Assembly: GCA_040007095.1 (NCBI GenBank)
Contig: JBDTVS010000200.1
Location: 1-49,107, forward strand
Reading direction: 5' to 3'
DNA length: 49,107 nt
Source: JBDTVS01 sp040007095
Lineage (GTDB): Bacteria > Acidobacteriota > Vicinamibacteria > Vicinamibacterales > CAVVIG01
Shown: one piece after another, positions 23,298-31,837 of the stretch
Layout: the number at the start of each line of letters is the position of its first letter
Numbering within the stretch: the first letter of the stretch is position 1
Translations under genes and position numbers: made by a program
Notes under the pieces: model-generated
The model's input: only the letters and a program-made list of their open reading frames with translations
Database searches by the model: none
What the model was told of the DNA's origin: nothing

Positions 23298-24875
23298 GTG
23301 ATCGAACAACTACGGGCCGAACACCAGTTGCGCGCCCAGTACGCCGTGGTGGAGGCGCTCGCGAGCGCGTCGACGCTCGACGACGCCGCGCCCAGGGTCT
23401 TGCGCGCGGTGGCCGAGGCCCTGGGCTGGGCGGTGGGCGCGCTCTGGATCGTCGATCAGACCGCGAACCAGTTGCGCTGCGTCCACATCTGGCACGCCGC
23501 AGGCATCGACGCGCACGTCTTCGAAGCGGAAACCCGGCAAGGTCACTTTCCCCGGGGCGTCGGACCGGGGCGGACCTGGGAGCTGGGACATCCGACATGG
23601 ATCGCCGACGTCACGCGGGAAGCACAATTCTCGCGCCGCGCAGCCGCCGAAGCGGCCGGCCTGCACGCCGCGTTCAGCTTTCCGATGATCCTCGACGGCG
23701 ACGTCGTCGGCATCGTCGAATTCTTTACGACCGAGGTGCTCGAGGCCGACGATGACATCCTGCGCATGTTTGCGGCGCTCGGCCAGCAACTCGGCGCGTT
23801 TGTCGGGCGCAGCCGCGCCCGGGAGCAGATCGAGCGCTTCTTCACGATGTCCGGCGATCTGCTCTGCATCGCGGGATTCGACGGGTACTTCAAGCGCGTC
23901 AATCAGGCCTGGGAGCGGGTGCTCGGCCATACCGCTGCCGACCTCCTGTCCCAGCCGTACTTGAACTTCGTGCACAGCAGCGATCGAATCGCCGCAACCA
24001 GCGAGCTCGCCAGGCTCCGGACGGACGGCGCTGTGGAGTTCGAGCATCGCTGGCGCTGCCGTGATGGCTCGTATAAATGGCTGTTGTGGAACGCGACCGC
24101 CAGGCCGGAGGACCAGATGGTCTACGCGGTCGCGCGCGACGACACCGTCCGTCATGCGGCCGAACATCAGCTGCAGGAGACATTGCGGATGCGAAACGAT
24201 TTCGTGTCGTTCGCCACCCATCAACTCCGCACGCCGCTGTCCGGCATCAAGTGGATGCTCGAGCTCGCCGCCGACACCGACGACTCGGACGAAATACGGT
24301 CGTACATCGGCGATGCGCGCGAATCGGCCGACCGCCTGATTGGCCTCGTCAACGACCTGCTCGACGCCTCGCGTCTCGAAGGCGGCAAGCTGAAGATCCT
24401 GCTCGAGCGCGTCCACCTGTGCGACGTCACCAGAGGGGTGCTCGACGATGTGGCGTCGCTGGTCGGCGAGAAGGGCCACACCCTGGTGGTCGACGCGTCC
24501 GACACGCTCCCTGCGGCGATGCTCGATCACCAGCTGTTGCGCCAGGTGATCATGAATCTCGTCTCCAACGCGATCAAGTACACGCCGTCGGGAGGACGGA
24601 TCAATATTCAGATCGGCCAGAGTCGCGATCAGCTGCAGTGGTCGATCAAGGACAGCGGCATCGGCATCTCGCCGGCCGGTCAGGTGCGTCTGTTCGAGAA
24701 GTTCTATCGCGCGGAGAACGGACTCACCGTCGACACCGAAGGGACCGGGCTGGGGCTGTACCTCGTCCGCCTGATCATCGATCGCTTCGGCGGCACGGTG
24801 ACCTGCGAGTCGGAAGAGGGACAGGGCACGCTGTTCCGGTTTACGCTGCCCGTCATCTTGGAGACCGTTTCGTGA
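23298..24875 (+). CDS. GAF-PAS sensor histidine kinase
   Basis: This is a 525-residue soluble kinase. Residues about 20-175 form a GAF domain, about 180-295 a PAS domain with its C-terminal PAC segment (RWRCRDGSYKWLLWNATAR), then HisKA with H308 (FATHQLRTPLSGIKW), and the ATPase domain with N420 (NLVSNAIKYTP), DSGIGIS and GTGLGLYLVR boxes. No membrane segment or signal peptide is visible, so the signal is cytoplasmic or small-molecule. GTG 23298 has AGAGGA upstream. The stop overlaps the next GTG (GTGA), starting a chain of three tight junctions that ends in the quinoprotein gene. Confidence 0.93.
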   Translation: MIEQLRAEHQLRAQYAVVEALASASTLDDAAPRVLRAVAEALGWAVGALWIVDQTANQLRCVHIWHAAGIDAHVFEAETRQGHFPRGVGPGRTWELGHPTWIADVTREAQFSRRAAAEAAGLHAAFSFPMILDGDVVGIVEFFTTEVLEADDDILRMFAALGQQLGAFVGRSRAREQIERFFTMSGDLLCIAGFDGYFKRVNQAWERVLGHTAADLLSQPYLNFVHSSDRIAATSELARLRTDGAVEFEHRWRCRDGSYKWLLWNATARPEDQMVYAVARDDTVRHAAEHQLQETLRMRNDFVSFATHQLRTPLSGIKWMLELAADTDDSDEIRSYIGDARESADRLIGLVNDLLDASRLEGGKLKILLERVHLCDVTRGVLDDVASLVGEKGHTLVVDASDTLPAAMLDHQLLRQVIMNLVSNAIKYTPSGGRINIQIGQSRDQLQWSIKDSGIGISPAGQVRLFEKFYRAENGLTVDTEGTGLGLYLVRLIIDRFGGTVTCESEEGQGTLFRFTLPVILETVS

Positions 24876-25252
24876 GGAAAGACGTTCTGCTGGTCGAAGA
24901 CGACCGCTTCCTCCGGCGGGCCTGCGAAACGAAGCTGAAACAGCACGGCTTCGACGTGCGCGTCGCCGCCGACGGAGAAGAAGCGCTCGCACGCGTCCAT
25001 GAGCGTATCCCCGACCTGGTATTGCTCGACCTGCTGATGCCCAAGCTCGATGGCCTGGGTGTGCTGGCCGCGCTGCGGGCCGGCGAGACGACGCGCAGCA
25101 TCCCCGTGGTGATTCTCTCCAACTCGTCGAAAGAGCTGGAAATGCACGAGGCATCCACTCTCGGCGCGCTGGCCTATTGGATCAAGTCGAACCTCTCGCT
25201 TCAGGAGATCTGCAATCGCGTGGAGCGGCTGCTGAGCGAGACCCCGGCGTGA
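24872..25252 (+). CDS. Single-domain response regulator 1
   Basis: This 126-residue receiver without output domain has LLVEDDR, Asp in VLLDLLMPKLDG, Ser in ILSNSS and Lys in YWIKSN. It starts at GTG 24872, overlapping the kinase stop, and overlaps the next receiver by GTGA. It probably receives phosphate from the adjacent kinase and signals by protein contact or passes it to the Hpt protein. Confidence 0.9.
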   Translation: MRKDVLLVEDDRFLRRACETKLKQHGFDVRVAADGEEALARVHERIPDLVLLDLLMPKLDGLGVLAALRAGETTRSIPVVILSNSSKELEMHEASTLGALAYWIKSNLSLQEICNRVERLLSETPA

Positions 25253-25644
25253 ACCAGCCGGCCCGGATTCTTCTGGCGGAAGACGACCGGATTCTCCGCA
25301 GAGCTGGGGAAGTGACGCTGCGCAAGCAGGGCTACGCGGTCGTGCTCGCGGTCGACGGCGAGGATGCGCTCGAGAAGGCCCGAGAGCACAAACCCGATCT
25401 CATTCTCCTCGACGTGATCATGCCCAAGCGTGGCGGCTTCGAAGTGCTGGCGCTCCTCCAGGACGACCCTGAGACCCAGCACATCCCGGTCATCATGCTC
25501 AGCAACCTCGGACAGGAGTCCGACGTGCAGCACGCGGTCGTCCGCGGCGCCCGCGGTTATCTGGTCAAGTCCAACCTCGCGCCCGGCCAACTTGCCGCCC
25601 GCATCGCCGAGACCCTCGCGAAAACCAAGAAAGAGGAACCATGA
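25249..25644 (+). CDS. Single-domain response regulator 2
   Basis: This is a second receiver of 131 residues with LLAEDDR, Asp in ILLDVIMPKRGG, Ser in MLSNLG and Lys in YLVKSNL. It is similar to response regulator 1, suggesting tandem duplication. It starts at GTG 25249 overlapping the previous stop, and its stop overlaps the ATG of the quinoprotein gene (ATGA). There is no output domain. Confidence 0.9.
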   Translation: MNQPARILLAEDDRILRRAGEVTLRKQGYAVVLAVDGEDALEKAREHKPDLILLDVIMPKRGGFEVLALLQDDPETQHIPVIMLSNLGQESDVQHAVVRGARGYLVKSNLAPGQLAARIAETLAKTKKEEP

Positions 25645-27569
25645 GGAGCCCGCTCTCTACCCGACACCTGTCGTTGCTTATTGCCATCGCGTGCTGCGGG
25701 GTCAGTCTGTTGACCACCGTGCATCCGGAGGCCGGGGCCCAGGCGCCGGCGGCCGGTCAAGCCCCCGCACCGGCGGGTGCGGCTCAAGCCGCCGGCGGAG
25801 GACGGGGTGGCCCTCCCGGCACCGAGGCCGGATTTGCCACCTTTCAAACTCGATGCTCGGCCTGTCATGGCAACCCGGCCGTCGAGCGCGCCCCATCGCC
25901 GGCCGCGCTGCGGGAAATGACGCCGGAGAAGATCTATGACGCGCTGGTGTCGGGCACGATGCAGGCCCAGGGCCAGACGCTCAGCGATGTGCAGAAGCGG
26001 GGCGTGGCGGAGTTCATGAGCGGCCGCCCACTCGGCAGCGCCAGACAAGGCGACGCCGCAAGTATGCCGAACCGGTGCGCCAGCAATCCGGCGCTCACCG
26101 ACCCGGCTCGCGGCGCGGCATGGAACGGATGGGGCGTCGATCTGGCAAATACCAGGTTCCAGCCGGGAGCTGCCGCCGGGCTCACGGCCGCACAGGTTCC
26201 GCGCCTGAAGCTGAAGTGGGCGTTCGGCTATCCCACCGGCGTGTCTGCCAACGGACAGCCGACCGTCGCAGCGGGACGAGTCTTTGTCGGGAGCGACAAC
26301 GGGTTCGTGTACTCGTTGGACGCGAAAACAGGGTGCGTCTACTGGTCGTTCGAGAACGGATCGATCGTGCGCAACGCGTTGACGATCGGCCCGGTCCGAG
26401 GCCAGGGAGCCGCGCGGTACGCCGTCTACTTCGGCGACGGGAAGGCCAACGTCTTCGCGCTCGACGCGCAGACCGGCCGACTGCTGTGGAAGACGAAAGC
26501 CGATCCCCACTTCATCGCGCGAATCACCGGCGGCACGAAGCTCTACGACGGGAAGCTCTTCGTGCCGGTTTCCTCCTCCGAGGAGTTCAGCAGCGGCAAT
26601 CCTGACTACCCGTGCTGCTCCTCGCGAGGCAGCGTCGTGGCGCTCGACGCCAATACCGGCAAGGAGATTTGGAAAGCCTGGGTGGTGCCGGAGGAACCGC
26701 AGCCGTACAAGACGATGGCGAACGGGGTGACGTTGTACAAACCGGCCGGCGGGGCGGTGTGGAACTCGCCAACGATCGATCCGGTCCGGCGAGCGGTGTA
26801 TTTCGGCACCGGCGACGCCACCACCGCGCCGTCGCCGAAAACCACCGACGCCGTCATGGCGGTAGACCTCAATACCGGCAAACTCCTCTGGGCCTATCAA
26901 GCGACTGAGAACGACGTGTTCATGGGCGGCTGTAATGGCCCGAATCGAAGCGAGGCCTGTCCGACGCCGCTCGGACCGGACATGGATATCGGCAACTCGC
27001 CGATCCTGAAGACGCTGCCCAACGGTAAACGCGTGCTGCTGGTGGGAACCAAGGACGCCGACGTCGTCGCGCTCGATCCCGACAATAACGGCAAGCTTCT
27101 CTACCGGATCAACGTGACGGGCGCCCCGATCGGCGGCGGCCGCGGCCGCGGCACCATCGTCTGGGGCGGCGCCGCCGACGACCGGAACGCCTACTACGGG
27201 GCGGCGGGCGCGGGGCTGGCCGCGGTACGGCAGGCGACCGGTGAGCGCGTCTGGAACTTCGTCCCCCCTGCGGCCGGCGGGGGCCGGGGCGCTCAACTCG
27301 GCGCGGCGCCGACGGTGATCCCCGGCGTCGTCTTCGAGGGTGCGTCCGACGGCAAGCTCTATGCGCTTGCTGCGGCGGACGGAACGCCGCTCTGGGAATT
27401 CAACACGGCTCAGGAGTTCGACACGGTCAACAAGGTCCCCGCCCATGGCGGCGCGATCAGCACGTCGGGCGCGGTCATCGCCGGCGGCATGGTCTTCGTC
27501 GGATCCGGTTACGCGGTCGGTAGCGGCGCGTCCGCGGGAAACGTACTCCTGGCCTTCGGGCCGGACTAG
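25641..27569 (+). CDS. Exported cytochrome c-quinoprotein (PQQ-type beta-propeller dehydrogenase)
   Basis: This 642-residue protein has a signal peptide (residues 1-33, ending GAQA), an Ala/Pro/Gly-rich linker, a cytochrome c domain with CSACH (C72, C75, H76), and from about residue 155 a beta-propeller with PQQ-repeat blades (VYSLDAKTGCVYWSFENG, VFALDAQTGRLLWKT, VVALDANTGKEIWKA, LYALAAADGTPLWEF). Adjacent C324-C325 recall the vicinal disulfide of quinoprotein alcohol dehydrogenases. The N-terminal heme resembles polyvinyl-alcohol-dehydrogenase-like proteins. It would oxidise an alcohol in the periplasm and pass electrons to its own heme. It is translationally coupled to the receiver gene. 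The substrate is unknown, and methanol oxidation is not established. Confidence 0.88.
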   Translation: MRSPLSTRHLSLLIAIACCGVSLLTTVHPEAGAQAPAAGQAPAPAGAAQAAGGGRGGPPGTEAGFATFQTRCSACHGNPAVERAPSPAALREMTPEKIYDALVSGTMQAQGQTLSDVQKRGVAEFMSGRPLGSARQGDAASMPNRCASNPALTDPARGAAWNGWGVDLANTRFQPGAAAGLTAAQVPRLKLKWAFGYPTGVSANGQPTVAAGRVFVGSDNGFVYSLDAKTGCVYWSFENGSIVRNALTIGPVRGQGAARYAVYFGDGKANVFALDAQTGRLLWKTKADPHFIARITGGTKLYDGKLFVPVSSSEEFSSGNPDYPCCSSRGSVVALDANTGKEIWKAWVVPEEPQPYKTMANGVTLYKPAGGAVWNSPTIDPVRRAVYFGTGDATTAPSPKTTDAVMAVDLNTGKLLWAYQATENDVFMGGCNGPNRSEACPTPLGPDMDIGNSPILKTLPNGKRVLLVGTKDADVVALDPDNNGKLLYRINVTGAPIGGGRGRGTIVWGGAADDRNAYYGAAGAGLAAVRQATGERVWNFVPPAAGGGRGAQLGAAPTVIPGVVFEGASDGKLYALAAADGTPLWEFNTAQEFDTVNKVPAHGGAISTSGAVIAGGMVFVGSGYAVGSGASAGNVLLAFGPD

Positions 27570-27600
27570 AACAGTGCCACAACAATGTAGCGGCTAGGCC

Positions 27601-27655
27601 GAACCACAAAGGCACAAAGATCACGAAGCCGTTCGTGTTCTTTGTGCTTCACAAC
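27601..27655. repeat. Imperfect hairpin repeat, copy D
   Basis: GCACAAAGA (27612-27620) pairs with TCTTTGTGC (27639-27647), and CACGAA (27622-27627) with TTCGTG (27632-27637). The outer part begins GAACCACAAAG as in copy A. It sits between the convergent 3' ends of the quinoprotein and HD-GYP genes, 31 bases after the first. Confidence 0.75.
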
Positions 27656-27703
27656 ACTCAGCTTGTTGAGAGACGAAATAGCTACACGCTGGCCAAACGG
27701 GTT

Positions 27704-30214
27704 CTAGCCGACCGTGTGTTCGAGGGCGTTCAGCGGTTCACCGGTGGTGCGGGTCTCGGCCGGATCGGCCGATGGCGGGGTGCCGGCATCGGCTGAGCCT
27801 GAGGTCGACTGCCCACGTTTTTTCCGGTTCGCCTTGTCCTTGTACATCCGTCGATCGGCTTCGGCAATCAGCCCTTCGTGTGCGGTGCCGTCGTCGGGGA
27901 ACACGGACACCCCGGCGCTGGCGCCCAGGGTCACGATCGTCTCGGGCCAAATTTCGAGCTCGATCCGGTTGATGCGCTGCTGCAACTCGACCCGTCTCGC
28001 TTCCGCGGCTTCGCGCGTGCAGTTGGGAAGTACGAGCACGAACTCATCGCCGCCGTAGCGCGCACACAGATCGTACGAGCGGAGCACGCTCTGCAGCGCG
28101 GTCGCGACTCCGCACAATGCGCGGTCGCCGGTGTTGTGCCCATGCGTGTCGTTGATCGACTTGAAGTCGTCGATATCGAGGAGAATCAGCGCCACCGGAC
28201 TGCGCAGGCGATCGGCGCGGGACAGCTCCTGCGACAGGTGCAGCATGATCGATCGACGATTCGGCAGGGCGGTGAGCGCATCGGTCAGCGCCTCCTCCTG
28301 GGTCTTCTCGAACACGAGTGAGTTGTGCAGCACCACGCCGGCCTGCTCGGCCACGCGCTCGAGCAGTCGGCGATGCCCCTCGGTGTAGCGCTCGGCGTCA
28401 ACATGGTAGACGGCCAGTACGCCAATCAGCGAGTCGTTGAACACCAGCGGACAGACCAGAGCCGACTTCAATTCCGTGTGGCCGTCGACGCCCGCCGATT
28501 CGAAGGTGATTCGTGGATCCGAATTCACCAGAGGCCGGCGCGTGCGGGCCACCCACCCGTCAAGGCTGTATTCGCCGGACAGCGTGCGATTGAGCAGCCG
28601 CGCCACGTCGAGGCCGACTGCGAAAGCGCATTTCAACGTCTGGGATTTCGGATCGCGGAGAAATAACGAACAGGCGGACCAGGGGACAATCTTCGCCAGC
28701 TTCGAAGAGATCAGCGCCATCGTGTCGGCGGCGCTGAGGCTCGTGCTCATCGGCTGGGCGATTTCGTAGAGGGCGTAGATCTCGCGGTGCGCCAGGGCGA
28801 TATTCTCGAAGGCGCTTTGCGGCGCGTCGTTCGCGGCGCCGGCAACCGGCTCTCCCGAAGGCGCGGCGCCGATCGCGTCCGCCACCGGCGCGCTCTGTTC
28901 GTAGGCGGCGGTCTCCTCGAGAAGCGCGGGCAGCAGTTCGATGAATGTCTTGACCAAGCGCGGGTCGAGGGCCGCTCCGGCTTCACGCTTCAGGAGATCG
29001 ATCGCCTCGTCCACATCGAAGGCCTTGCGATAAGGGCGCGGCGTGGTGACGGCGTCGAAATAATCGACAATCGTGAGGATGCGCGCGCCGAGGGGAATCG
29101 CCTCGCCTCGCAGCCCGTGCGGATAGCCGCCGCCGTCCCAGTGTTCGTGGTGGCTCGAGATCGCCGGGGCGACCGGATATGGAAACGGAACCGACGCGAG
29201 GATCCCGGCCCCCACCTCGGGATGACTCCGAACCTTTTCGAACTCCTCTTTGGTGAGCGGCCCCGGCTTCGACAAGATGTGCTCCGGCACCGCGAGCTTG
29301 CCGATGTCCTGCAGGAGCGCCGCCGTCTTGATGCCCTGAACGTCCGCCTCGTCGAGCCCGATCGCCTGCGCCAACCTCGCCGCATAGAGCTGCACGCGCC
29401 AGAGATGGGTGTACGCCGACTGATCCTTGGCATCGATCGCGCGCGCCAGCGCTTCGATCGTCGCCAGGTGCAAGTCCGCCGTCTGCTTGACCTGCCGCTG
29501 CTCGTCCTCGATCCGCCCCATGTAAAGCTGATAACTGCGGTAGGTCAGATACAGCGGAACGAATGTCAACGGGACGATCGCGATCCCGGTCTTGTTGATC
29601 AGACTGGACGCCAACGCGGCGACGCAGAAGCTGACCAAGTAGCCCGGGCCGCTCCACAGAAAGTTACTGTGCCAGACCTTGTCGATGCGCTCGCCGGACG
29701 ACAGGGCCACTGCCGTGGCCTCGAGGCCCGTGTTCATCACGAAATAGACGAGCGCCGTCGCAGCAAGCGGCCGGGCCAGCGACAACAACGACACGCCCGG
29801 ACCTGTGCTGCCGCCGAGCAGCCGGAGCACCAGGCCAGCCCCCTCCACCGTCAGCACAATCGCCGCCATGCTGAAGAGCGTGCGGTACGCCGGCGTCGGC
29901 TCACGGGTATTCAAGTTGCACTGGCAAAACGCGCTCACCATGGCAACGACGATCGCTTCGTGCGGACCGACCAGCAGCAGCGCGGCAAATTCAACCGCGG
30001 AGGAAACCGACATGGTCGACCCCATCGCCGAACCTGACCGCTTGACCGGCAAGTGGACTTTGAGCGTCGCGGTTGCCGCCGCCAGAACCAGCAACGCGCC
30101 GAAAATCGCTGGGGTTTTGAACTCAGCCCGCGGCAGGCACACCAAGAGGACCACCGCCCCCGCGACGATGATCAGCGAGACGTACGTCCGCGCGACCGGG
30201 GGCAATCGGTTCAT
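27704..30214 (-). CDS. Membrane HD-GYP / GAF / GGDEF cyclic-di-GMP signalling protein
   Basis: This 836-residue protein has about six N-terminal membrane segments (residues 10-230), an HD-GYP domain (about 245-435), a GAF domain (about 475-635) and a GGDEF domain (about 640-795). The cyclase site is intact (GGDEF 721-725), with an RxxD inhibitory site five residues before it (R712-D715). In the HD-GYP domain, H355-P365 (HHEHWDGGGYP) and H331 are present, but the expected HD pair reads Q302-D303 (LLQDIGK). Loss of that metal-binding histidine may impair phosphodiesterase activity, so the protein may mainly make cyclic di-GMP. It stands alone, 134 bases from the convergent quinoprotein gene. 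Confidence 0.93.
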   Translation of the reverse strand: MNRLPPVARTYVSLIIVAGAVVLLVCLPRAEFKTPAIFGALLVLAAATATLKVHLPVKRSGSAMGSTMSVSSAVEFAALLLVGPHEAIVVAMVSAFCQCNLNTREPTPAYRTLFSMAAIVLTVEGAGLVLRLLGGSTGPGVSLLSLARPLAATALVYFVMNTGLEATAVALSSGERIDKVWHSNFLWSGPGYLVSFCVAALASSLINKTGIAIVPLTFVPLYLTYRSYQLYMGRIEDEQRQVKQTADLHLATIEALARAIDAKDQSAYTHLWRVQLYAARLAQAIGLDEADVQGIKTAALLQDIGKLAVPEHILSKPGPLTKEEFEKVRSHPEVGAGILASVPFPYPVAPAISSHHEHWDGGGYPHGLRGEAIPLGARILTIVDYFDAVTTPRPYRKAFDVDEAIDLLKREAGAALDPRLVKTFIELLPALLEETAAYEQSAPVADAIGAAPSGEPVAGAANDAPQSAFENIALAHREIYALYEIAQPMSTSLSAADTMALISSKLAKIVPWSACSLFLRDPKSQTLKCAFAVGLDVARLLNRTLSGEYSLDGWVARTRRPLVNSDPRITFESAGVDGHTELKSALVCPLVFNDSLIGVLAVYHVDAERYTEGHRRLLERVAEQAGVVLHNSLVFEKTQEEALTDALTALPNRRSIMLHLSQELSRADRLRSPVALILLDIDDFKSINDTHGHNTGDRALCGVATALQSVLRSYDLCARYGGDEFVLVLPNCTREAAEARRVELQQRINRIELEIWPETIVTLGASAGVSVFPDDGTAHEGLIAEADRRMYKDKANRKKRGQSTSGSADAGTPPSADPAETRTTGEPLNALEHTVG

Positions 30215-30663
30215 CGACAGGCGCTCACGTGCTGAGTCACTTGGTCGTCAGCCGATCGAGGAGCAACGAGCGGCAGCGCTCCGACGTCCTGAATCGCGGC
30301 CAAGTTCCGCTCCGACAGGGACACGACGGGCCAGTGAGCGACCTCTGGCCACAACAAAGCGAGCGCAGTCATCGTGTCCGCGGCTAGAGCAAGTACCACG
30401 CCGGGCGACCCTCATGAGATTTCATTGGCCTTTCTCAGTACGCCTGACACCCACGGGAGTCTGTGTTCAATAAATATGCAATTACCGCGAATTCGATGTT
30501 CTGATCCGAAGCAGTAATGTCAGACCAACTGGCCAGAGGGTGAGTATACGGCCAGATTGGCGGGATATTCGTTTTGATTGTGGGCTGAAATAGAACAGCG
30601 CCCTAACCGAAAGGACTCCGGTCCCGCGAGACAGGGCGCGGCAAGAGCGACCGAATCGGCAGG
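30215..30663. other. Intergenic stretch between HD-GYP gene and ftr
   Basis: This 449-base gap lies upstream of the HD-GYP gene and downstream of ftr, both minus strand. No credible gene is seen; short reading frames lack ribosome-binding sites and domains. Around 30470-30600 the sequence is less GC-rich than its surroundings, as expected for a promoter region. I looked for a cyclic-di-GMP riboswitch and did not find one. A stem-loop near ftr is listed separately. Confidence 0.5.
30599..30639 (-). terminator. Possible terminator stem-loop after ftr
   Basis: GCGCCCT (30599-30605) and AGGGCGC (30633-30639) pair perfectly, with a nested GGAC-TCCG-GTCC hairpin inside. It is 24 bases past the ftr stop. 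Only a short broken T-run follows, so rho-independent termination is uncertain. Confidence 0.35.
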
Positions 30664-31575
30664 CTAGGACACGAGCTCGTGCAAGCGGAAATGATGCTTG
30701 CCGAGCTTGCCGCCATAGTTCCCAGCCGAGATCTCGACAACACCCGGACGGCACGCTGCCTCGATTCCGACACGCAAAGCATTCTCGATGGCGAGGCGAT
30801 CCAGACCGTCGACCACGATTTCGAGCACTGAGTTCACGCTATCGGGCAACTCACTCGTGACGCCACTGCGTCCGCGTAGCGTCGGACAGTAGGCGTCGTT
30901 GGTGGATGCGATCATCTTCTTGCTCGTCTTTGCGCCGACCTTGCTCCCGGCCCGGACGACGCCGCCCGGAAACGGCAGCACGACGCCGCGGATCTTGCGC
31001 ATCGCCTCGACCGCGGCTTCGGCCGCCTCGAGTGCCGCGCCCTGGTTGGCAGCCAGAATCAGGAAATTGCCACCGCCGATGGCCCTCTGAACGCCGAAAG
31101 CCTCTTCGACCAGGAACTCGCCTTCCATCACCGGAATCCGCCAATAGCGGTGGCCGTCGAGGAGCTTGCTCGACTGGTACCGATCGCCGAAATGACGAAG
31201 CTGTCCCCCGACGACCACTCGCTCCGCCGCGCCCGGCAGACCGTCGAAGCACGCCGTCGTCGGGCAGGTGAGCACCGTCTGGCCCACGCGATCGACCAGC
31301 CGACCACCGAGCCCTTCGGTGTCGAAGCCGAAGACGAGGACGCTGACTCCGGGCCGACCGTCGGGCGTCTCCTCGGGCAGGAGCTCGGCTTCGATGCCCG
31401 CTTCGACCTTGCAGCCAATGACGGACGTGGCAAAGCCGGTCATCGACAGTCCCGCCGTCCGCGCCCATGCCGGTGACTGCGCCGTGATCAGGACGCGCGC
31501 CGCGCGCATGCCGAAGGCCTCCGCGAACGTATCGACGATCTTTACCCCGTGCCGGACGATGCCCTCGCCGTTCAT
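30664..31575 (-). CDS. ftr: Formylmethanofuran:H4MPT formyltransferase (FhcD subunit)
   Basis: This 303-residue protein is Ftr/FhcD, which moves the formyl group between H4MPT and the furan cofactor in the formyltransferase/hydrolase complex. Seen are ARVLITAQSPAWARTAG (near 27), SVIGCKVEAGIEAELLPEET (near 52), GQTVLTCPTTACFDGLP (near 98), RYWRIPVMEGEFLVE (near 140) and GGNFLILAANQ. It starts at ATG 31575 after a strong GAGGAGG site. It is divergent from fhcB with 262 bases between, so it has its own promoter. In methylotrophs it is normally inside an fhc operon. Confidence 0.95.
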   Translation of the reverse strand: MNGEGIVRHGVKIVDTFAEAFGMRAARVLITAQSPAWARTAGLSMTGFATSVIGCKVEAGIEAELLPEETPDGRPGVSVLVFGFDTEGLGGRLVDRVGQTVLTCPTTACFDGLPGAAERVVVGGQLRHFGDRYQSSKLLDGHRYWRIPVMEGEFLVEEAFGVQRAIGGGNFLILAANQGAALEAAEAAVEAMRKIRGVVLPFPGGVVRAGSKVGAKTSKKMIASTNDAYCPTLRGRSGVTSELPDSVNSVLEIVVDGLDRLAIENALRVGIEAACRPGVVEISAGNYGGKLGKHHFRLHELVS

Positions 31576-31677
31576 GCGCCTCCTCGGTCGACGCCTAGCA
31601 GGCTGCCAAACAACGCAGCCCAAACCGACAACTCAAAAGTCACCACGTAGAAGCTCTGCGAGATTGCCCGAGAATTC

Positions 31678-31712
31678 GCACTTCAAAGTTCTGAGTTCTC
31701 ACTTCCAAGCTC
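31678..31712. repeat. Heptamer tandem repeat between ftr and fhcB
   Basis: Five 7-base units follow each other: GCACTTC, AAAGTTC, TGAGTTC, TCACTTC, CAAGCTC. On the other strand they read as GAAGTGA/GAACTCA-type units, like the repeat at 2729-2832. They lie in the divergent promoter region of ftr and fhcB. Confidence 0.55.
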
Positions 31713-31837
31713 CGGTTGCTGGCTTTTCCAACAACCTGCGAGTGGCTTGTCCCCTCGACACGTGAAGCCGTTTCCGGGGGACTAGCGTAGCACGGCGCTT
31801 GCGCGTGGGGGCGGCGTCGCGTAATGTCGAAACCGCT

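Noticed and set aside
23310..25154. 614-codon minus-strand frame opposite the kinase and receiver genes
   Set aside because: Shadow frame; the plus strand has all kinase boxes and overlapping start/stop junctions.
25557..27446. 629-codon minus-strand frame opposite the quinoprotein
   Set aside because: Shadow frame; the plus strand has a signal peptide, heme motif and propeller blades.
30215..30663. Cyclic-di-GMP riboswitch upstream of the HD-GYP/GGDEF gene
   Set aside because: Expected conserved tetraloop and receptor signatures were not seen.
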